Source: Heliopora coerulea (Eukaryota; Cnidaria; Anthozoa; Scleralcyonacea; Helioporidae). From it: DNA of 64,000 nt. The notes under the pieces are model-generated. The model saw only the letters and a list, made by a program, of their open reading frames with translations, had not been told where the DNA came from and ran no database searches. The first letter of the stretch is position 1; each line of letters opens with the position of its first letter. The position numbers and the translations under genes are program-made. The stretch spans positions 176,501 to 240,500 of the forward strand of contig JASJOG010000327.1 of assembly GCA_030142905.1 (NCBI GenBank), read 5' to 3'. This document shows positions 20,925 to 32,436 of the stretch, piece by piece.

Positions 20925-21440
20925 ACGAATGAATGAATGTTGCTTTAAAATAAGTTTGTTACTACTCAGAGTTTCATGCACAAGGCAATCGTCAGGTAAC
21001 TGAAATATAATCCTCTTAACTCTTCTTTCATCTCGATAAAAATTAGTGGATGACAGGTTTTGTCCTTCCGGTTGATGTCTTTTTCCGGTTGATGTATTTT
21101 TGTACAGCATTTGGTTTGGTGACGGCACTTCGAAAATAATTCTGATCTTTTGTTTAATAAAGTCCTTTGTCAACTTTCAATATTTGAAGTTTTTCCTCTA
21201 GGCAGAGATTACGTCTTCTTGCTCCGTTGTGGTAAACAGCAGTACGCTTCAAAATTGACCGTTTAACTTCAAATTCTTTCTTTTTTTCTTTTAATGACCA
21301 GATGAATTTTGAAAGTTTGGTATCATTCTGGTGTTTCTTATCGCGGAAGGATTTCTGGTGGTTTCTGAACCGGTTTTTGAATGCGTTGGACGTCATTCCA
21401 ATGCATTGCCTTGTCGTCTGATCTTCCGTGGTTGTCACTT
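20925..21440 (-). mobile_element. Penelope-like element B, 3' GIY-YIG remnant
   Basis: The minus-strand frame at 21438-21154 contains CIGMTSNAFKNRFRNHQKSF, SKFIWSLKEK and RRNLCLEEKLQILKVDK. It is the C-terminal nuclease part of the same PLE lineage as element D (57735-58361: YIGMTSKTFNERYRNHMKSF, SKHIWALKNN, KRCNLCLEEKFSIL). Frames downstream to 20931 look like the C-terminal tail and 3' end. RT is missing. A (TA)n tract lies directly on its 5' side. Confidence 0.75.
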
Positions 21441-21446
21441 CAGCTT

Positions 21447-21488
<42 letters not shown>
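21447..21488. repeat. (TA)n microsatellite
   Basis: TA run bordering PLE B. Confidence 0.95.
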
Positions 21489-21489
<1 letters not shown>

Positions 21490-21490
21490 T

Positions 21491-22870
21491 TATATATCAT
21501 TTAATCTTATAGACTTAAGAACTAATGAGAGCTTTTAATGACTGCAGTCAAAGAAATGTGTGCTGATAAAAAGGGTTGCCATACCAACAGTCTATGCCTA
21601 TGAGTAACCAAAGGCTTATCAAATGATTCCTAACTAAATTCTGAAGGAAGTAGCAAAATTACCGCTTCTAACGCATACTTCTTCCAGAGTTATGTTCAGA
21701 AAATCTTGTAAGGGGAGGGCAGATTCAGTACTTCTTGCAAAGACCGGATTATCCTAAGGAAATTTTAAAGGTGGTAGTCCCTCACATCTGCATTCAAAAC
21801 AATAAGTATTTTATTTGTTCCCACTTGACATGCGCCCGTTGCATTGTTGCCTAGCTGAAGCCAAGCCGTAATTTAAACACAAACAACCATGCTAGGAACG
21901 CTCAGTAACGTCTAAGAGATAGAAAAAGACATCCAGAGCTCGTTACAACGCCAACGAAAAAATAAAAAAGTAAATGAAAATAAACCTCTTTTTAAATATC
22001 GTCAAATTGTCAACTGCTTCAAATGCTCCATATTACAGTGACTTGTACTAGGACTTGAGCAGCGACTGAAATATGCAGAGCAGCTGCAGTATACCAGCTT
22101 TTTCGTAACTTAAATGAGCCACTGCATTTTTGGTCAAGACGAACTTCACTCTGTGGCTAATTATACAAATACAATTCTGTAATTTCTAATTACATTAAGA
22201 GCATTTAAAAAAAGAGAATTGGCAAGTTAATGTGAGTCGCAAGTGGGGCGTTTATATGCCCACACACAGGATTTAAAGTAGTCACAGCTTTTATTTAGGT
22301 CGCTTACAAATCCATTTACACGAGTGTTCAGGCCTTACATAGAGGCCATTCATGCCTCGTCTGCCAGACAAGATGCACGGCCTATTTTGCTGTTCGTGCA
22401 GTATTGCACACTTCATGTGCAGTATTGATTGGAAAATCTACACTATTGGAATTCTAAGATTTCCCAGAAATTTAGTGGACTAAAATGTGATTATTAGTTT
22501 TCTCAGTGAACAAGGGGTTCAGGGGCTGTTTGATAGCTACTAATGTTTGCTTGGACTTTGAACAATCCTCTAGCCAAATTAACTGTGTCAAGTGTATAGG
22601 CTGTATTAGCTTAATCAAACAAGGCAGTTTGATAAACCTTGTTATCTTAGCACTGAATGTGTCCTTATGATTTTAAATCTTACGTTTTTTATGAGAGATG
22701 CTTAAATGTCAAATAGGAATGCCAATGAACCCATGCCTTCTAACCTTGATACTCCCAATGAATGTGCACGATTGAAATTTTCTTAAAACAGGCCCTTACA
22801 AGATGGTCACACACGATTGTTGACCCTAACGTATTTATCTAAATCTTACCAAGAATCGTACTATGTAGAT
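21491..22870. other. No gene recognised
   Basis: No exon, RNA or clear repeat was identified by eye in this stretch. Confidence 0.4.
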
Positions 22871-22872
22871 CA

Positions 22873-22965
22873 GGCCTCAACCCCTGAAAGTCTCCCCTCG
22901 ACGAGTTAAAATTGTTTGGCGCTAGCCTGAGTAAAATTAGCAAGTTACCAAGCGGCAACCATAAA
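22873..22965 (+). repeat. GACGAGTAAAAT-family repeat, diverged
   Basis: CAACCCCTGAAAGTCTCCCC, TCGACGAGTTAAAATTGTTT, GGCGCTAGCCTGAGTAAAAT. Same family as 20328-20430. Confidence 0.6.
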
Positions 22966-23254
22966 CAATACAGGGTAAAACTTATAGGATTTTGTCTCGT
23001 GGGCTGTTATCCTGGTTTATGGTAAATAACTTCAGTACGGTCTATGCTGAAATATTTCCAAATTTGTTAGCACCTGAAAACAACTTGTCGAATATAAAAA
23101 TAGCATAATTCGTAGACAGTGTTAAATAACGTAACAAGTTCAAAGGTTAGCGCCGTGCTTGATCACAAAGAGTTCTACTTTTCGAACGAAGGGTCTTTCT
23201 AAAATTTCGAGCAAATGGCCTATTCGTATTGAATGTAAAAAAAAACACAATCCG

Positions 23255-23460
23255 AAGACGAACATCTTGAAAATCTAAGATTCGGATTATAAACAAGACG
23301 ACTACGTTTAATGGTGATATTTCGTCTTTATTCCAAAGACGTCGTCAGATCGATGTCTTTCGAATAAGGACGAAATATCACCATTGGACTTTGTCGTTTT
23401 GATTATAATCCGAATCTTGAATTTTCAAGATGTTCGTTTTGGGGTTGTGTTTTGTTTTAT
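23255..23460. repeat. Palindrome with hairpin motif (~90 bp arms)
   Basis: The left arm ACGAACATCTTGAAAATC, AAGATTCGGATTATAA, TTTAATGGTGATATTTCGTC is mirrored by GACGAAATATCACCATTGGA, TTATAATCCGAATCTTGAAT, TTTTCAAGATGTTCGTTTT. Minus strand 23348-23319 holds CTGACGA, extra C, stem GTCTTT, loop GGAAT, stem AAAGAC, GAAAT. A single arm of the same family lies at 37440-37620. Confidence 0.8.
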
Positions 23461-23836
23461 ATTTCTTTAAATTGTCGGCTGGTCATGAATTCTAATTGAA
23501 TTCTGATTTGATTTTAATGAGCCGTCATCTATCAAGAGAGGGTACATTTTCGTTATTTTAATAGGCCATATCCCTTTCGGAATGTCAAACGCTCTAATTA
23601 TGATGTCACTAAGTATATTTTGTAATACGCACCAATGCAATAAGTTTGGCTACAATTAACTCGTCATATAGATCTATGAATTCACCTTGATATGGACCGT
23701 AAAGTTATTTTGAAAACAGGGGCGCAACCAGAAATTTCGAAGGGCATGCAGGGGAATGCAAGGGTCGAAGGGATGTATCAAGGTACCCAGGGATGATTTT
23801 GACAATTTCGAATACACAGATCGGTGTGCCTTTGGA

Positions 23837-24244
23837 CAGTAGGGAAACGAGGTAAATTGCTGCCCGGGGCGGGAATGGAAAATGCCGCCCCCCCCCCCCT
23901 CCCCCCACATAAAAGAAAAGAAAGAACAAAAGAAGACTCAAAAAGCAGCCATGCACAAAGAATATTCTATTGAAAAATCGAATATTCTTTCTCCATTATG
24001 TACATTAATTCCAATTACTAACCAGAACTCATGCGTAAACTTATGCAAATTTCGCAGTTCAACTGCTATCAGTCTTCAAATAAATAGTAATCAGTTAGTT
24101 TTAAGTTCGTCTGTCAACAATGAGAGAATAGCTTAATTGTTGGTCAACGTTTTCAGGACGGTGATGGCCGAAAATGCCATCCCTCTAAAAAGTACCGCCC
24201 GGGGCATGTGCACCGATTGCCCCCACCCCCTCGTTACGCTACTG
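23837..24244. mobile_element. Non-autonomous hAT-type element with 8-bp target duplication
   Basis: Left terminus CAGTAGGGAAACGAGG and right terminus CCTCGTTACGCTACTG form imperfect inverted repeats. Flanks are CCTTTGGA (23829-23836) and CCTTTGGG (24245-24252), an 8-bp duplication with one mismatch, the hallmark of hAT. Subterminal GC-rich blocks (CCCGGGGC) are also mirrored. 408 bp, no transposase frame. A similar left end (CAGTGGTGGAACGAAGTAAA) occurs at 49440. Confidence 0.8.
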
Positions 24245-24346
24245 CCTTTGGGGAATGAGGACAAAAGACTGTCGCTATCAGGGCACATAAAATACCTCTC
24301 ACAAAAATAGCAGGGGTCATGACCCCTCCAACGCCTTCCTCTAGTT

Positions 24347-24746
24347 CAGTGGTTCCCAAACATTTCCAGCCTGGCACCCCCTTGGCTTCCAGTTGGATTC
24401 CTAGCGCCCCGTCCACCCTTACACACATGGGAACACACGCCTTTTTTTATATTTCGTATGCTTCAAATTGAAAACAACAAAATTAAACACAAAGATGTAC
24501 TTCACAAATAAAATCCAATTTAGTAAACCAATTTATTTAGCAAAATATATGTCATAAACACTAGGGCTTAGTGTTTAAGACATGTATATATATTTTGTCA
24601 TTCAAATTTTGTAAAAAACAAAACGTTATTTATTAACTACTCCTAACGCCACTCTGCCGCCCCCAACCGCCCCTTTTTGCCTCACCGCCCCCCCAGATGC
24701 TTCCACCGCCCCCAGGGGGCGGTACCACCTTTTTTGGGAACCACTG
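24347..24746. mobile_element. Non-autonomous hAT-type element with perfect 8-bp target duplication
   Basis: Termini CAGTGGTTCCCAAA and TTTGGGAACCACTG are perfect inverted repeats. Direct flanks CTCTAGTT occur at both 24339-24346 and 24747-24754. 400 bp, with C-rich ends and an AT-rich middle; no transposase. The perfect duplication suggests a younger insertion than its neighbour 100 bp away. Confidence 0.92.
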
Positions 24747-25168
24747 CTCTAGTTGCAACCCTGGAAAACATTTGACTTCATTACTGCTCCGCACGGTCAG
24801 TTTTAAAAGTAAAAATGACTTTGTTTTAAGAACTTTGGTTAAAAATATTCCAGTAAAAGCTCTGAGACGGACTGTTTGTTTTAGTAATGATTTTCCTACA
24901 ATCTAAGGGTTTTCATCTGAATTTCTAAAACTTAGAAATTTTTGATCTATAAAAGTATAGATCTCTAAAAGTATCGGTCAAAAAGTATTACTGGACCTCT
25001 TCCGTCAAACATTTAGACAATCTACCAACCCAGAACACAAAAGCATTCCTAAATTATAACTGTTCAAATATTTTATGATATAGATTAGAATTGTAAAGTC
25101 TTTCATTAACATATATTTGCCATTTCCTGTGTCTTCGGAGTCCTGCTGATGGTGCTCTTCTATCTCAA

Positions 25169-25337
25169 GACACGCAGCAGAAACAGACACACAGCAGAAA
25201 CAGACACACGGCAGAAACAGACACACGGCAGAAACAGACACACGGCAGAAACAGACACACGGCAGAAACAGACACACGGCAGAAACAGACACACGGCAGA
25301 AACAGACACACGGCAGAAACAGACACAAGGCAGAAAT
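25169..25337. repeat. 18-bp minisatellite
   Basis: About nine tandem units of CAGAAACAGACACACGGC, the first with small changes. Frames on either strand are artefacts; 18 is divisible by 3, so all six stay open and look like low-complexity proteins. Confidence 0.95.
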
Positions 25338-26440
25338 ACAGAATCAATTACTAACCAAACAAGTGTCCAACTCTCGTTAAGTTTCAAACTGGCTTTCAAT
25401 TGGCCATTAATATGGCTTTTAATCAGGATGCATGAACTTGCCCCGAGTTTTAACATGTTCAAATTTGAACGTAAGTCTGAAAGTTTTCTTCGACTTGCAT
25501 CTACTTGTGTTTTTGTTTGTACAAGGCCTCAAAGCTAGTTACAGCATGTTTGAAAATCTGATTTGCATTCTTATCTGGCGGAGGCTTTAGACTTGTCAGG
25601 CTCAGTTGCACGATACGACGTTGTACGCGATTGTTCGTTCTAATGTATGTTCGTTCTATCGCTACATTAGTGAGCGAATTGCAAGCAGAAATCGTTCCAT
25701 GCAGGTAACTTTGTTTATGCCAAGAGAGGAACAATTATATGCAGTAATGATATTATGTAAATAGGGCTCTTGCTTCACAAAGCTTATTTGTGAAACCAGT
25801 TTTAAAATATAACTCGCACTTAAATTTTGGCTATCAACCGATACTAAACATAGCATTACTGCATAACCATTACAAAGAAGTTCTTAATCCAGTTTAAAAT
25901 TACTTGAAGAGGCTGCTGCATACTGCGAACAGTTATGGCAAAACAAGGTTTGCGGGAGTGACGACCATTTTCGTGCCGGGATCCACTTCTTGTGCACTTA
26001 ACCCTTGGCTCATGAATCAAAATGATTCATGGCATAAACAAGTTTACTTATAAGAATATATGTGCTTGGACATAACGCATATTTGTTTGACGGTATGGTA
26101 AGAGTACCAATTTCTACTCCTGCTTTTGTGACGGAATAAAGATCACTAGTTAGTTTGTCGAGTAACTTTGAGACTTGTTGTTTACGTTATCCGGTTGGGA
26201 TCGTCATCAATATTGGATAACATTTCACAGCATAGTAATAGCCATGAGAAAGGAATAAAACCTTCTGAATAAGCTTTAGCCACACAGCCGGTGGTGAAGT
26301 GAAGAAAATAATTTGACCGATATTCCCACAATAAAAAGAACAATCCGTTCAATTTATTTTCCTTGAGGACAGTGAATTACTCAGTCTGTCGCCGAAAACT
26401 GAGCTATACAATAGCTGATTTATGCGGATACATTCAGGAG
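25338..26440. other. No gene recognised
   Basis: No feature identified by eye. Near 26010 AACCCTTGGCTCATGAATCA then AAATGATTCATGG includes a short local inverted repeat only. Confidence 0.4.
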
Positions 26441-26442
26441 AA

Positions 26443-26533
26443 CTTTTATTTCAGATCATAAAAGTGTTTAAACGTTTCGGGGCAAGGCCCTCTTATTAGA
26501 TTTTGATGATGTGAAATAAAAGTTTTCCTGATG
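26443..26533. repeat. Short palindrome
   Basis: CAGGAGAACTTTTATTTCAG at the left is mirrored by GAAATAAAAGTTTTCCTGAT at the right. The interior has AACGTTTCGGGGCAAGGCCC. The layout recalls the PLE-end palindromes, but the CTGANGA part is not clear here. Confidence 0.6.
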
Positions 26534-26606
26534 AAATATTTTAATTTGAACTCTCAATGGAGCGAGCAGTTGATATTACACATATACATTTACATATAGT
26601 AAAAAG

Positions 26607-26807
26607 TTTAAGGGGCCGTTCACACTAGCGTGCTAGATCGATCTCAGAACGATCTAAGTCAAAATCGATCTGAGTGTGCACGTTTGAATGCGAACTGAGA
26701 TCGATCCAAACGAGTGTGGACGCCTTCATGAAGCGAACTGAGATCGACCTCAGATCGGTCTCAGATCGATTCAAGTTATATCGATCTCACTGTAAACTGC
26801 CCCTAAA
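26607..26807. mobile_element. Candidate MITE rich in GATCGATCTCAG repeats
   Basis: TTTAAGGGGCCGTTCACACT at the left and TGTAAACTGCCCCTAAA at the right form imperfect inverted ends. The interior contains at least six variants of GATCGATCTCAGA or its complement, making it densely self-complementary. A TTAA at 26608-26611 would suit a piggyBac-like target, but the right side reads CTAAA, so the superfamily is unresolved. Confidence 0.5.
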
Positions 26808-26977
26808 GGCTGATAATTAATGTGACGAATCTCAAAGAATATCAAAGTTTCGAGCAAAGGTCCTTCGTCAGAGGAAGAAACGTGTTCTGAAATAGGAGTA
26901 GCAAATAAACTAGGTTTTATATGAAAAGGAGTGGTATGATAAAAATACATATGCATATGCACACACACAGATATACA

Positions 26978-26979
<2 letters not shown>

Positions 26980-27022
<43 letters not shown>
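26980..27022. repeat. (TA)n microsatellite
   Basis: Long TA run about 70 bp upstream of the LINE at 27090-30175. Confidence 0.95.
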
Positions 27023-27024
<2 letters not shown>

Positions 27025-27096
27025 TGTATATTTAGTAGAAACTTTGTCGAGTACTATTGCAACTCACCTCATAGAAATCTCGAGCTCATAATCTAA

Positions 27097-27773
27097 TTGT
27101 TAATTGCAATTAACGGATCCAAAATAGATAATAGTATTTCCGATAACGAAATAGATATATTAGGGTATGATATTGTTCGGAAAGATCGTAATAGATTTGG
27201 GGGTGGTGTGGTTCTATATGTCCGTGATAACATACCACTCTCGGAAAGAAAAGATCTAACATCGGAAGGTCTCGAGATGGTATGTATTGAAATTAATAAG
27301 CCATATAACAAATCTATTTTAATTAATGCGTGGTATAGACCGCCAAACTCAGATATAAATGTGTTTGATGAGTATGCAGTGTTTTTATGCAAATGTGAAT
27401 GTGAAAACAAAGAATTGTCTCAGGGGATTTGAATTGTGATGTTAGTAAAACACCGCTTGATCATCAAACACGAAAATTACAATACTTATGTTCGCTCTAT
27501 CAGATTGATCAACTTATTAATGAGCCAACAAGAATGAGGCCGACAGCAGCTTCTTTAATTGATTTAATATTAACTAACAAGCCTGAAAATATTTCCCAGT
27601 CAGGTATTATTCACCTTGGGATATCTGATCATAGTTTGATTTATGCAGAAAGAAACCTTATATTGACAAAATCGGAAAAACATCACCTATGGTTAGACAA
27701 GTTAGAGATTTTAAAAATTTTGTGCAAAATGATTTTATTCACGATGTCTCGCAACTTCCTTGTGACAGAGTAA
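27097..27773 (+). pseudogene. APE-type endonuclease domain of the LINE
   Basis: First frame (to 27432): DILGYDIVRKDRNRFGGGVV, LYVRDNIPL and NAWYRPPNSDINVF (R-P-P motif). The next frame begins GDLNCDVSKTPLD (the GD-x-N catalytic block) and continues through TAASLIDLILTNKPENISQS and GISDHSLIYA (S-D-H catalytic block). The two frames are offset by one base at about 27425. The first part of the domain, with the N-terminal Asn and Glu residues, is missing. Confidence 0.85.
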
Positions 27774-28367
27774 ACCAATTTGATAATCCAAACATATCTT
27801 GGCAAGTGTGGAAATCTTTTTTTCTTGAGGCCCGTGATAGGCATGCACTTCTGCGGCTAAAGAGGTTGAAGGAGAATGGTGTACCTAGGTTTACCCCTCA
27901 AATTAAGCAGCGTATGAGAAAGAGGGATTTCCACAAAAAACAAGCAATAAGGTGATTGTTGTGTTTGGACCGAGTAATATAACAAAATACAGCACACAAG
28001 AAACAGGCGGGAAGACAAAACTGTCCTCAACAAAACCGGAACCATGCGGTCTCCGGAAGCTGCATTACCAGAAGTAAACACTACAATGATTGTCAGCCAC
28101 AGTGGCTGTTGTATAAATCTGAGCGTAATAAAGTAAACATTGAGATCCGTAAGTCAGAATCTAAATATTTTTGTGAGAAAATCGAGGATAGCATATCTTC
28201 TAAAAATGTCAAAAAAAGTTGGTCTTTGATAAATACCATTTAGGGACGAAAACGTAAATCGACTAATGTAAAAGAGTTTCAAATTAATGATACAATTGTC
28301 TCAGATGGTAAAATTATTGCCGAATCTTTTAACGATTATTTTACAAATGTAGGAATGAAATTGGCTA

Positions 28368-29456
28368 ATGAGTCTGATCAACTTTATAATAATGTGGGTG
28401 ATAACCCAATCACTTATGATCATTGCCCGGGGACTCGTTTTTACTGATATCAGTGTGAGCAGTGTTGCCCTGCGTCTTCGAAATCTCAAAGCTTCTAAAG
28501 CAACCGGTATGGGTAACATACCGATAAAAGCTCTCAAAGCGGTATCACAGATCATTGCCCCATCGTTGACTGTTATATTTAGGCAGTCCCTTTACATAGG
28601 TACTTACATAAACGATTGGAAATTAGCACGAATATCTCCGATCTATAAAGCAGAGGACCGAAAAAAATGTGAAAATTACCGACCAATTTCGATTCTACCC
28701 ATAATAAGTAAAATATTTGAAAGAGAAGTTTTTACTCAAATATATAAATATCTGAATGACAACTCTTTATTGTCAAAATTCCAATCAGGATTTCGACCAA
28801 AACATGGAAACGTGGGCGCACTTATCCAGATGTGTGACCAATGGCTAAGTGACATGGATAAAGGAAAAATAAATGGAGTTGTATTTTTGGATATTCGTAA
28901 AGCGTTTGACTCTGTTAACCATGATATTTTATTGAGAAAGCTTAAAAATCAATTTGGAATACAAGACAATGAATTAAGATGGTTTGAGTCTTACCTAACG
29001 AATAGAGAGCAAGTATGTCTAGTGAATGGCCATACATCTTCACCAAAGAAAATAAGATGCGGTATTCCGCAGGGCTCAATATTGGGACCATTGTTATTTC
29101 TACTTTACGTAAATGACATGCCTGATTATCTGAAAAAAACAACTCCATATCTCTATGCAGATGATACACAAATTTCGTCTTCTTCAGAAGATATTGAGAC
29201 ATTAATTCAGAATTTAAATAGTGATTTAAATAATATTCAGATGTGGCTTTTGAAAAATAAACTTCAACACCATCCCACTAAAACAAAAGTGATGTTTGTT
29301 GGGTCATCTCATAATCTTATCAATAAAGTTGGAAATACACCAGTACTTATGAATAATACCCCTATTTTTCGAACCATTAAATATACATGTTTAGGGGTGA
29401 ATATTGATGAAAAATTAACTTGGGTGAACATATCGAGACAATATGCAGTAAAGTGA
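28368..29456 (+). pseudogene. Reverse transcriptase domain of the LINE
   Basis: 362 uninterrupted codons. Landmarks: ENYRPISILPIISKIFE (motif 1), QSGFRPKHGN (motif 2), VVFLDIRKAFDSVNHDILL (motif A, catalytic Asp), RCGIPQGSILGPLLFLLYVN (motif B), PYLYADDTQI (catalytic Y-A-D-D), and VMFVGSSHNL. All catalytic residues are present. Read on its own this could be taken for a host gene, but it is the pol of a LINE whose flanking frames are broken. Confidence 0.9.
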
Positions 29457-29971
29457 GTGCAGGAATTGGAGCTATGAGACGTGTAAAACCCTACGATCCA
29501 CCTCCAACTCTGCAAACAATTTATAAAGCACTGGTTCAACCTTATTTCGACTACTGCTCCCTCTGTGGGATAATTGTGGTAAAACACTTAAAGATAAATT
29601 ACAAAAGTTTCAATGTCGTGCAGCTAGACTGATTTCTGGACTCAGTTACGATGTTAGATCGGCCGATGTCCTGGACGCTCTCGGTTGGCAAACACTTGAT
29701 GTGAAACGATCAGAGAACAAATTGATATTGATGTACAAAATACTTAATAACCACACTGCCCCTAATCTAAATTAACTTTTCTGTGAAAGAAAATACAATT
29801 CAGAATAATCATAGTTTACGTAGTAGCAATACAGATCTATTCTTGCCTAAGCCTAATAGTGAATTTGTGAAGAAAACTTTTCGATATAGTGGTGCCATGC
29901 AGAGGAATCATCTTCCTGAAGATTTTCGAAAGTCTGAAACTCTTTTTTCTTTTAAAAGAAAATACGCCTGA
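29457..29971 (+). pseudogene. C-terminal region of the LINE polyprotein
   Basis: Frames read ICSKVSAGIGAMRRVKPY, ALVQPYFDYCS and, after a shift, LQKFQCRAARLISGLSYD, DALGWQTLDVKRSENKLI and SFKRKYA before a stop at 29969-29971. These are the standard blocks after the RT palm in CR1/L2-like elements. Confidence 0.75.
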
Positions 29972-30303
29972 CGTAATTGTTATTGCACCAATTTTTAACT
30001 TAAGTTTTTTAATCTTTATATAGTTTAACTTTGCTTATATTGCTTAACTTTTATTTTTGTTCAATTTGTATATAGTTATTGTGTGACGCCCCTCGAGGAA
30101 AGCAGCTTAATATGTTGATCGAGGCTAGGGTGTTTAAATAAAGTTTTACTACCACCACCACCACCACCACCACGGGCACTTAGAGTACCTTCTTTCATGC
30201 AAGGTCGCTTAGTTGCTAGTTTCAGGGACGAAGACTTTAATCAGTGTTATTTCAAGTAAAGTTATATTACGCTTTTGTTAATTTTGATGACTTTAAAGCA
30301 ATA

Positions 30304-30667
30304 CAGTAGTACCTTGAGGTACGAGTGCATTAACTTACGAGTTTTTTGAGGTACGAGCCGTCACTCGGTCGATTTTTTGTTTTGAATTGCGAGCCAAATT
30401 CCGAGGTACGAGCCAGCGAGCCAGCTTCAGAGTTAAGTTCAGCGAGTAAGTTAAGTTAAGCGATTAAGAGATAAGTGAAAAAAAATTGTAGCAATTAAGT
30501 TTAGCCATAAAGTGTAGCATTAAGTGTGTAACGAGTAAGTTAAGTTAAACAATTTAAATGATAGTGTTCAATTAATTTCAATGGGAAAAATTGCTTTGAC
30601 ATATGAGCAAATTGAGCTACGAACTCGGTCACAGAACGAATTAAACTCGTATGTCAAGGTACTATTG
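30304..30667. mobile_element. pogo/Tigger-like non-autonomous element
   Basis: Left terminus CAGTAGTACCTTGAGGTACG and right terminus reading CAATAGTACCTTGACATACG on the minus strand, with TA on both sides (30302-30303 and 30668-30669). 364 bp, no transposase. The CAGTAGTACCT...TACGAGT terminus style is common in pogo/Tigger MITEs. Confidence 0.8.
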
Positions 30668-32234
30668 TACTCAACTACGACAAAGTAATTTTACCAGATA
30701 GTAGTTAAAAACGTATGCAAGTATGCAGCTTGAGGTCTACAATCCTGAAGCAGGGCTCGAAAATTATATACTTTCTAAAGGAATATATAGAATTTCATAT
30801 AATTTAATAATCAACTATTCAATAACCATGAATAATAATGATCATTTCGTTGGAATCATTCAACAATGAGAGAGTTAATCACCATCGGGCACGAATGTTG
30901 AGTCAAGCTCATCCTACTTAAACAGCAGATCCAAGGATTCGATCTCTTCGGTCTAAGCATAAACTGAGTAACAAGATACCTAATAGCCCTTCTGAATGCC
31001 TCCTGTTGAGCTCCTAGGGCTTCTTCTAGAAGAGATCTCATGCGAAACCTAGATTCGTTGATATCATTTTCGTTTTATCAGTAGGCACTTAATGAACAAC
31101 AGCATATCGACTGTCGTGTGAGAGCAGCCTTAAATCGAGCTTTAGGTTTAAATGTATATTTGTTTAACGGACTGAATGCTTCCCATGTTTACGAATGACG
31201 CCATACAGTATAAGCAAACAAACTTTAAACCTTTACTTCTAGTGTTCAATATTCGAATTGAAATGTTTACCTGGTTAAGGTGAAGTACTCCTTCAGCTGG
31301 CAAATGGTTCGATAACACCAAACGATGATAGTCTGGTTGGAATATCTAGTCTTCCTCAGCAAAAATAGAGGAGTTGAAACGCTCTTTCTTCACACTTATG
31401 TCACTTAAACTGAAAGTCACTCAAACATCGTCTTCCTGTTCTGTGGTAAGCTGTATGACGTCGAAATGTGTAGTTCATTGAAATGTCAAAGCATACGTGG
31501 GCAAGTCTTCACTGTCAGATGAAGACACGATTTACTTGTGGATAAAACGATCGTTACATTTTTGGCCTAAGGCTTACAATCTTATAAACAGTTGCAGGAT
31601 AACCATCATTTCGCAAATGTCGACAGACAACCGAAAGTGAATATCAATGAACTCCATCACTGTTGGCCGAATTTCCTTTCCAGTGAACAAGAATATTTTT
31701 TAACTTTCGCAGGAATGGGTGAAATTTTTATGGGCCGTTCTTTCTAGCTGGTATCTTATTGCCAAATGTTTCTACAGAAGACAAAAGTTACTGGACAGTT
31801 GTTGATATAGCTTGATAATGCGTATGCCTTATATTACTTTCCTTATAGCGTGGAACTCAGTGAGTCACTCGCACTTCGGGATTATAGTGCCAAGGGAAGA
31901 GTTGTAGGTCGATTATCGAAATCTTAAACCGATTTATAACACTAGTGCGGTAAAATATAATGCTATATAATAAAAATTAAGGCCCAGTAGAGAATGCGTA
32001 TAACAGGCACAGGTTGAAGTGTTTTACAACATGTTTAATACTAACGTTTCGCTGCGTCTGTAACTTGGCTGTAAAACAGAACAAAATGAATGGACGGGTA
32101 TGCATAAATTTTGATGTTCACCAACAAATGGAGAACTGCTTAGGTGTGATTATAGTTAAGCTCAACGTGTCACGTTTTATTGGAATTAACGGTGTAAGAT
32201 TTCTAGGCGTTCTCTCTTTGTGCTGAAGAGCGAT
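30668..32234. other. No gene recognised
   Basis: No exon, RNA or clear repeat family identified by eye. Confidence 0.4.
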
Positions 32235-32345
32235 GTCATTTACACGAGCCAGGGTTCGCGCCCAACCCGGGTCAACCCGTCTATGAATGAATTGCTGTTA
32301 GCGTTTACACGATAGCCGGGTCAACCCGTCTCGCCAGGTTACCCG
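32235..32345. repeat. Short repeated block GGGTCAACCCGTCT
   Basis: TTTACACGAGCCAGGG...GGGTCAACCCGTCT is followed about 50 bp later by TTTACACGATAGCCGGGTCA and ACCCGTCT. Two related units, internally palindromic (GGGT..ACCC). Function unknown. Confidence 0.5.
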
Positions 32346-32436
32346 CTTCAAGACCAGGGTTGGCCAAGACTGAAGGTGTGACATACGGATAAATGAAATA
32401 CTAGTGAAGCTAGATGAAATGCCAGCTCTAATCGCA

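Larger units (their letters stand above)
27090..30175 (+). mobile_element. Large non-LTR retrotransposon (CR1/L2-like), endonuclease plus reverse transcriptase, defective
   Basis: Contains, in order, an APE-type endonuclease (from 27097), a linker, a full RT (28368-29456) and the C-terminal region to 29971, then a 3' untranslated end GTGTTTAAATAAAGTTTTAC followed by (ACC)n. The endonuclease N-terminus is missing (5' truncation). Lesions include a frameshift near 27430, others near 27770 and 27955, an in-frame TAG near 28240, and a frame change near 29450. It is the most complete transposon in the window, about 3.1 kb. Confidence 0.9.

Noticed and set aside
25169..25337. CRISPR-like array
   Set aside because: The 18-bp units are contiguous with no unique spacers; this is eukaryotic minisatellite DNA.
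25005..25538. Low-complexity proteins (RNRHTAETDT and CFCRVSVSAV repeats)
   Set aside because: They are translations of the 18-bp minisatellite, which keeps all frames open.
26771..27025. Ile-Tyr repeat protein
   Set aside because: Translation of the (TA)n tract.
28368..29456. Long open frame (362 codons) as a host gene
   Set aside because: It has all motifs of a LINE reverse transcriptase and sits between a matching endonuclease and a LINE 3' end.
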